In this document: piece after piece, positions 6,662 through 11,353 of the stretch
Layout: every line of letters starts with the position of its first letter
How positions within the stretch are numbered: the first letter of the stretch is position 1
Origin: a bacterium
Lineage (GTDB): Bacteria; Babelota; Babeliae; Babelales; Chromulinivoraceae
Assembly (NCBI GenBank): GCA_947377595.1
Contig: CANCGK010000021.1
Location: 1 to 11,353, forward strand
Direction: 5' to 3'
DNA: 11,353 bases
Program-made: the position numbers and the translations under genes
Notes under the pieces: generated by a model
Databases searched by the model: none
What the model saw: only the letters and a program-made list of their open reading frames with translations
What the model was told of the DNA's origin: nothing

Positions 6662-9424
6662 ATGATTTTGTTTCAATCGATTGGCAAGATATTAAAAATT
6701 TGGATCGTGATGATTATGTTGCTTGAGGTTACTTTGGCAGCATATAATTTCAAGGTCTCCTCACATTTATTGAATAGGGCTCAAAAACCAAAAGTAAATG
6801 TATTTTCAGCTTTAGCACCAAAGCCTGAAGCTTCTTCGCAAGCGCCTGTAGCGCAACCGTCTGTAGTAGCGCAATTATTGTCGTTGCCTCTTGTGGAGCA
6901 TGAATCTGTTATTGCGTCATCAAAGCAAAAAGAAAATTCAGTTTTAAATGATGTTGCAAAAAATTTACCTCAACCAGTTCTATTTCAACAAGATGCACTT
7001 AGCCTTAAAAGTCCAGAAATTATTTTAGCGCAAGATCCTGTTCCGGTCGAAAGGCAGAATCAAGAACAGCAACCATTTTTAGTTTTATCACCAGAACCAG
7101 TCCCACAAAAATATGAGCATAAGCCTATTACAATTCCTGTTGTGGATAAAACTGAAGGATCTGCCCAAAATATTTTAGATATTTTTGATTTAAAAGTACC
7201 AGCTGACAACAGTTCTTTCTTGCAAAGAGAAGGATATCAGCCTTCTTTTACGGAGCGTTTATTGGGGGTATCGAGTTCAGATGTTTTAGAGACTAAAAGA
7301 AACGAGACAAATGTAGAAAAATTACAACAAGAATATCTGAGAAAATATAATAATGATACAGAAAAAGCTTTTATAGCATTACAAAAAGATATTAAAGAGC
7401 TTGATACAAATCATCTTGCTGCGCGAGGTAATCTTGAAAAAAATTATGAAGCAGTTTTAACTATTGCGCACAAGGCAAGTGCAAGATTGAATAAGCAGGC
7501 CAGAGATGAAAAAGTTAAAGATATTCTTTCAAATCTTGCTGATGTACAAGATGTGCCTGTAAGTCAAATGCTAAGAGATTATACTGATGATTCAGTAAAA
7601 TTAATAAATGATCATTTTGATGATAATTTGATTGAAAAGATATTACAAGAACAATCGAAGTTGATTTGTCAGGAAGTAAAAAGTGCATTAGATATTCTTA
7701 AAACATTAACGGCAAATATTGAAAAAAAGATTACACCAGATAAATTGACAGATGGATATTTGAAGTCTGAAGAATTTAAAGAGTTAGAAGATGAGCAGCT
7801 GCTTCAGTTGAGCCCTATGAGCACTAAAATTAATGATTTTTTAAAAAAATCATTAATTCATCAATTGCAACTTAAAATTAAAAAAATAGAAGTAGTTGAA
7901 GAGCAAGCAAAAGAGGTCGAATCCTTAGCGGAAACTTTGTGGTCTGATTATCGAGAAAAAAAACAAATCAAAGATGAAATTACATCATTGCAAGAAAAAC
8001 TTTCCGAAAATAAATCAAATCTTGATGATACACAAAAACAAGCAATCGAAAAATTTTCGCCGGATTCGTTTACTTCTTTAAAAACTAAACAAGAATTTAT
8101 TGCAAAAATACGAGAATTTAAAAATGATTTAAATTTAGATGCAACTAAGCATCAAGATATTGTTGATATTATAGAAAACACCATAAGCACTATCGAAAAA
8201 TTATCTGATGATGTGATAAAGCAAGCATTTGCAGACTTGAAATATAAGTTGCTTGATGTTGCGTGCAAAAATAAAAATTATTCTCAAGATGAGATGAATG
8301 GTGTTGCTGCATACAAACAAGGTAAAAATTTAAATGAAACTGCCGCACCACAAGAAATTAAAAATTTATTTAAAAACTTTGACGATGCACAAAAAGATTA
8401 TCAGAGAAAAACAAGCAAAAAAGGAGAAGATAAGGTGAAGGCATTACAAGAAGCATTAAAGAAAGGCTTTAATACAGAAAACTATAAAAGTATAATAGAT
8501 GAACATATTCAAGCTATAAAAATTTTGAATATAAAAAATGAAAATGATAAAAAAATACGTCAAAATGCTGCAGCGGTAGGAAAAACATTATTTTATAGTC
8601 AAAAATTAAATGTAAAGACTGTTGCATGGTTGCGTGAACAGATTCTAAAGTTAAAACAAGATTCACAATATTTGTTAGATGATTCATCTGAAGAATTGTT
8701 AAAATTTGAAAAAGAATATGGCGATCAAAAGCATGATTTATTTAATGGTATAGAAACAAATGAAGATTTAATTGTTTTTTATGAAACTGTTCTTGAGCAA
8801 TATGAAAATGAAAGTTGGATAGGTGGATTTTTAAGACGAGTTAATACTGCGTTAGATAGTATGGCAAATAAAAGTTCTGGTCGAGCTGTAAGAGATGTCA
8901 GTATTGCAGTTGGTACAGGTGTTATCTATGTTCCTATGGCATCGGTCGAGGCGTTTAATATTTTATCGGTATCTGTTGATGAATATTTTGCATCAACATT
9001 TAAAATTGATATTAATGGTCCAAAATATCAAGCTTTTAAACTTGCTATTTCTGCTAAAATTTTGCTTCCTGCAGCAGCAGCTTTAGCTGCTATTAATGCT
9101 TCGAATATGACCATTGAGCAAAAAACAAAAGCTAAACATGATGTTTTAAGTGCGGTTTTTGCAGATTCGGTTAATTATGCAGCAGCATCATCTCTTGGGG
9201 TTAGTACCGATGTGCTTAAATCGGGAGATGGACAATATATTGCAGAAACTGCATTGCTCAATCAGATGATTAATTCGTTAAATAATAGTACTGGCCATGA
9301 TTATGCGCTTGATGGGCATGCAGCATCAAATACAGAAAATCTTGATGCTGCTATGAGTAAGTATCGTTCTTATCTCAGCCAAGATACCACAACATCTCAT
9401 GGGGCTGGAGCTTATGGCGGTTAG
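6662..9424 (+). CDS. Large secreted or membrane-linked helical protein (920 aa)
   Basis: No known family is recognised. The N-terminus has Lys residues followed by a hydrophobic run (IWIVMIMLLEVTLAA), giving a signal peptide cleaved near TLA|A or an uncleaved anchor; a Glu inside the core makes this less certain. Residues about 45-165 are rich in Pro, Ala, Gln and Val (APKPEASSQAPVAQPS and similar), an extended linker of the kind that spans an envelope or separates domains. Residues about 210-735 are charged and helical with coiled-coil character. Two hydrophobic stretches, about 745-772 and 795-812, could be membrane-associated helices. The C-terminal domain 774-872 matches that of the preceding gene, and a Gly/Ser-rich tail (ending GAGAYGG) follows. 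Transcription must start after the terminator at 6576 and probably ends at the hairpin 9449-9508. Host-cell or surface interaction is speculation. Confidence 0.85.
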   Translation: MILFQSIGKILKIWIVMIMLLEVTLAAYNFKVSSHLLNRAQKPKVNVFSALAPKPEASSQAPVAQPSVVAQLLSLPLVEHESVIASSKQKENSVLNDVAKNLPQPVLFQQDALSLKSPEIILAQDPVPVERQNQEQQPFLVLSPEPVPQKYEHKPITIPVVDKTEGSAQNILDIFDLKVPADNSSFLQREGYQPSFTERLLGVSSSDVLETKRNETNVEKLQQEYLRKYNNDTEKAFIALQKDIKELDTNHLAARGNLEKNYEAVLTIAHKASARLNKQARDEKVKDILSNLADVQDVPVSQMLRDYTDDSVKLINDHFDDNLIEKILQEQSKLICQEVKSALDILKTLTANIEKKITPDKLTDGYLKSEEFKELEDEQLLQLSPMSTKINDFLKKSLIHQLQLKIKKIEVVEEQAKEVESLAETLWSDYREKKQIKDEITSLQEKLSENKSNLDDTQKQAIEKFSPDSFTSLKTKQEFIAKIREFKNDLNLDATKHQDIVDIIENTISTIEKLSDDVIKQAFADLKYKLLDVACKNKNYSQDEMNGVAAYKQGKNLNETAAPQEIKNLFKNFDDAQKDYQRKTSKKGEDKVKALQEALKKGFNTENYKSIIDEHIQAIKILNIKNENDKKIRQNAAAVGKTLFYSQKLNVKTVAWLREQILKLKQDSQYLLDDSSEELLKFEKEYGDQKHDLFNGIETNEDLIVFYETVLEQYENESWIGGFLRRVNTALDSMANKSSGRAVRDVSIAVGTGVIYVPMASVEAFNILSVSVDEYFASTFKIDINGPKYQAFKLAISAKILLPAAAALAAINASNMTIEQKTKAKHDVLSAVFADSVNYAAASSLGVSTDVLKSGDGQYIAETALLNQMINSLNNSTGHDYALDGHAASNTENLDAAMSKYRSYLSQDTTTSHGAGAYGG
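7828..7858. repeat. 31-base perfect inverted repeat inside the 920-aa gene
   Basis: AATTAATGATTTTTT (7828-7842) and AAAAAATCATTAATT (7844-7858) are exact reverse complements around a single A at 7843. The element is in frame within the helical region and codes for part of KINDFLKKSLI. No U-tract follows, so it is not a normal terminator. It could form a DNA cruciform or an mRNA hairpin. Confidence 0.7.
8981..9277 (+). other. C-terminal domain shared with the upstream gene (copy 2)
   Basis: Residues 774-872 of the 920-aa protein. It opens with EYFASTF (compare EWLSSKF). After 71 residues (72 in copy 1) it has LGV 845-847, L852, SGD 854-856, Q858, I860, N867, I870 and S872. Conserved identities at matching spacing indicate common descent. 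A tail of 48 residues follows that copy 1 lacks. Confidence 0.65.
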
Positions 9425-9448
9425 AGGATCAAGCTAGTTATACGTTAA

Positions 9449-9508
9449 AATGATAGAGCGGATTGAAAGCTGTACAAAAAGCTTGCAATCCGCTCTATCA
9501 TTATTTTT
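9449..9508. terminator. Bidirectional terminator between convergent genes
   Basis: AATGATAGAGCGGATTG (9449-9465) pairs exactly with CAATCCGCTCTATCATT (9486-9502), a 17-bp stem. An inner AAGCT/AGCTT helix closes the loop. TTTTT at 9504-9508 serves the plus strand; on the minus strand the stem is followed by a shorter T run (TTTT within CATTTTAACG). It serves both the 920-aa gene (stop at 9424) and the minus-strand immunity gene, whose stop codon (9503-9501) overlaps the stem. Confidence 0.9.
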
Positions 9509-9974
9509 CATCAAAAATTACTGAGCTTTTTTGAACAAATGCTTTCATCTCTTCTTGAGTATCAAATCCTTTACAATCAATCCAATCATTATCATCTCGA
9601 TAAATAATAGCAAAAGCAGGCAGCTCTTGTTTTAGGTTGATCCAACTTTTAATAAATTCTTTAAAATTATCGACATGTATTTTACAACTATTTTTTTCAT
9701 TAACATAATGAGGATAATCATCCCAAGATGGACCATCTATATTTTCGTCAATAAACCATTCACCAAAACCTATATACATAATATTATTATGAAAATCATT
9801 ATAGACATAAGTAGTATTATATAAATTAAGTTTTTTAGTAAATATATCTGTTTTGGATGGTGAATAATCTTCTGAAAAAAAAATATTCAAATCTAATAAT
9901 TTTGTTATTGGATATTTATTTAAATTATAATAATTTTTTAATTTGGATAAATATAAACAAATATATTCTTTCAT
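9501..9974 (-). CDS. Probable immunity protein for the EndoU toxin (157 aa)
   Basis: A small, cytoplasmic-looking protein with no signal peptide. It is acidic (about 25 Asp/Glu against 18 Lys/Arg by hand count) and rich in aromatic residues. Visible features include FGEWFIDENIDGPSWDDYPH in the middle and YRDDNDWIDCKGFDT near the C-terminus. I do not recognise its family. The role is inferred from position: its ATG overlaps the toxin stop by one base (TAATG), and its Shine-Dalgarno sequence lies within the last toxin codons. This is the usual arrangement of a polymorphic toxin and its dedicated inhibitor, and an acidic surface would suit binding a basic RNase active site. The 5' half is extremely AT-rich (about 14% GC over 9781-9960). 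It ends inside the bidirectional terminator. An unrelated downstream gene is possible but less likely. Confidence 0.75.
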   Translation of the reverse strand: MKEYICLYLSKLKNYYNLNKYPITKLLDLNIFFSEDYSPSKTDIFTKKLNLYNTTYVYNDFHNNIMYIGFGEWFIDENIDGPSWDDYPHYVNEKNSCKIHVDNFKEFIKSWINLKQELPAFAIIYRDDNDWIDCKGFDTQEEMKAFVQKSSVIFDEK

Positions 9975-11353
9975 TAAAATTTCTCCGAATTTGGATAATG
10001 ACTTTTAATTCTTTTATGAGCTATATCGTAATGGACTATAATATCTAAATCCTCAGAAGTTTTTCCTATGCATGTTAAAGTACCTCTTGTTCTTTCTGTT
10101 ATTTCGACATGTTGAGATTGCAGTAAGTTAATCGCTTTTAAATCACAGTTATATTCAGACCATGTTTCAGGATAAATAGATGAATCTTTTATTTTATTTT
10201 CATTTCTAGAATTATAAAATCTTATTTCTTTAGCTCCTAAAGAATTCTGCTTATTAATAGTTGGTTGAAAATAATCGAGATTCTTGCCACGAGGATTTGA
10301 ATGCCCACCTTTTGGAGGATCTTTTCTATAATAATCTCCAGCGTGAATATGGTACGAAGCTATATCTTCGATCGGATAGATTATGCCATCATGCATAAAA
10401 TAAGGCTTGTGTGTTTCTAAAAAGTTTTTGATTTGAGTTCGATATGTTTGTAATTCATAGATGCGATTAAGATAACAGATATCTTCGATAATTAAATTTT
10501 CTACATTGGTAAAATTATTGGTATATTTTGCAAGATCTTGTAATTGTCGAATTTGTGATGATAATTCTTTTAATTGTGCAAATTTAACATCACTGATAGG
10601 TAAGGTCAGATCGGTTGGCACCAGGTTTTTTTGTGATTCTTGAGCTATTTCTCGCTGTATAATATCTCGTAGTTGATGCATTGGTGTATAATCATGAATT
10701 GATTGCATGAATCGATTTTGATCGGTAATAGTGGATGATGTAACATCGTCAAGAATTTGAGTAATTGATCCATCTATCACAGATTGTTTTGATGTTACAA
10801 TTTTGCTTAATAAACCTTTCTGTGCTTGATTGTAAAAAGTAGTTAATCGTGTTTGTTGCATTGCACTAAAAGCGTCTGGACTTATACCAAGCTGAGCGCT
10901 ATGAGTAGAGATATTCATGCCTGCAAAGCTTAAACTTTCTTCCGGTATGAGAGCAAAAAATTCTGTCCCAAAGATTTTTTTATAAGTTGCAGTAAAATTG
11001 GTAAATTCAGGAAGCTGTAATAATTCGAGTGCTTGATGATAAACTTTTTGGCGTTGAGTTTTTGTCATCAGATATAACTTAGAAAGCGCTTTGCCTGATG
11101 CATCTTGTACCGATGTGATCACTGGTCGCAGTGATACAATTTGATTGATCAGGTGGTTGAGTGTTGGTGTTGGCATAGCAGCGCCACCAGCCATTTCTGC
11201 CATACGAGCGATAGTTTGCGGTTTGCTTAAAAAATGACCAAAAGTATCGATGTCTTGTCTGATTTTATTCCAGTCACCTTGCATGCAAGACCATCCAAAA
11301 TTTTTAAGATTCATGCTGGCTTGCAAACATACAGGTGCCATCACATAGGCTGT
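9974..11353 (-). CDS. Polymorphic toxin with C-terminal EndoU RNase domain (5'-truncated)
   Basis: The frame stays open to the right edge (TAYVMAPVCLQASM...), so the GTG/ATG near 11344 is probably not the real start; 459 residues are visible. Residues 1 to about 305 are helical with no motif I can name; they are likely the carrier or pre-toxin part of a larger secreted protein. Residues about 310-459 fit the bacterial EndoU nuclease family (PF14436, BECR-fold metal-independent RNases). They contain YHIHAGD with His335, then KGGHS with His351, SSIYPETWSE (391-400), a TRGTLTCIGKTS strand region and a final IKSHYP (Ser451, Tyr453). EndoU enzymes use two His plus late Ser/Thr and Tyr residues to cleave RNA, often at U. 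It is translationally coupled to the immunity gene. The target could be competing bacteria or host RNA. The domain is more AT-rich than the N-terminal part. Confidence 0.85.
   Translation of the reverse strand, partial: TAYVMAPVCLQASMNLKNFGWSCMQGDWNKIRQDIDTFGHFLSKPQTIARMAEMAGGAAMPTPTLNHLINQIVSLRPVITSVQDASGKALSKLYLMTKTQRQKVYHQALELLQLPEFTNFTATYKKIFGTEFFALIPEESLSFAGMNISTHSAQLGISPDAFSAMQQTRLTTFYNQAQKGLLSKIVTSKQSVIDGSITQILDDVTSSTITDQNRFMQSIHDYTPMHQLRDIIQREIAQESQKNLVPTDLTLPISDVKFAQLKELSSQIRQLQDLAKYTNNFTNVENLIIEDICYLNRIYELQTYRTQIKNFLETHKPYFMHDGIIYPIEDIASYHIHAGDYYRKDPPKGGHSNPRGKNLDYFQPTINKQNSLGAKEIRFYNSRNENKIKDSSIYPETWSEYNCDLKAINLLQSQHVEITERTRGTLTCIGKTSEDLDIIVHYDIAHKRIKSHYPNSEKF
9983..9986 (-). promoter_or_regulatory. 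Shine-Dalgarno sequence of the immunity gene inside the toxin gene
   Basis: GGAG on the minus strand lies 8 bases before the ATG at 9974 and within the codons for the last toxin residues (SEKF). Together with the TAATG stop/start overlap it predicts coupled synthesis, so inhibitor is made whenever toxin is. Confidence 0.65.

Noticed and set aside
8895..9086. Alternate-frame open frame inside the 920-aa gene
   Set aside because: It overlaps the shared C-terminal domain, whose conservation supports the main frame; its Leu-rich product is what out-of-frame reading of AT-rich DNA tends to give.
9857..10048. Plus-strand open frame across the toxin/immunity junction
   Set aside because: Antisense to both coupled genes; its Asn/Ile/Leu-rich content reflects only the high A+T.
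1..11353. tRNA, rRNA, CRISPR array or insertion sequence
   Set aside because: No cloverleaf-like segment, regularly spaced repeats, transposase motifs or terminal inverted repeats were seen by eye.

Overview
The window is AT-rich and coding-dense. It looks like a genome of an obligately intracellular bacterium. The best guess is Candidatus Dependentiae (TM6/Babeliales), inferred from four things: strong A+T bias, a SWIM-type SNF2 ATPase, several large secreted helical proteins with no recognisable domain, and a modular EndoU toxin. No ribosomal or core marker gene is present, so the taxonomy remains an inference.

Left part (1-4797): the first 88 bases hold the start of a minus-strand gene for an exported protein, cut by the window edge. 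Divergent from it is a 1171-residue SNF2-family DNA translocase with an N-terminal SWIM zinc finger (270-3785). It converges tail-to-tail, with shared stop-codon bases, on a minus-strand P-loop kinase resembling chloramphenicol phosphotransferase (3782-4582). That kinase appears to carry an export signal. A 215-base divergent spacer follows and contains an interleaved inverted-repeat element.

Middle part (4798-9508): two plus-strand genes encode secreted, mainly alpha-helical proteins of 567 and 920 residues, separated by a strong 16-bp intrinsic terminator. I recognise no known family for either. However, they share a C-terminal domain of about 100 residues (E-W/Y-x-S/A-S-x-F ... LGVx4LxSGDxQxI ... 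NxxIxS), so they belong to one family or carry one sorting/anchoring module. Both are preceded by a Shine-Dalgarno sequence, then a decoy ATG, then the likely true ATG.

Right part (9449-11353): a bidirectional terminator separates these genes from a minus-strand toxin/immunity pair. The toxin gene enters from beyond the right edge and ends in an EndoU-type RNase domain. It is coupled by a TAATG overlap to a 157-residue acidic protein, the likely immunity protein. GC content falls steeply from about 44% near the right edge to about 14% in the immunity gene, which fits a horizontally swapped toxin tip.

Together the window combines one DNA-maintenance enzyme with a run of exported or host/competitor-facing proteins, as expected for an accessory region of an intracellular parasite.
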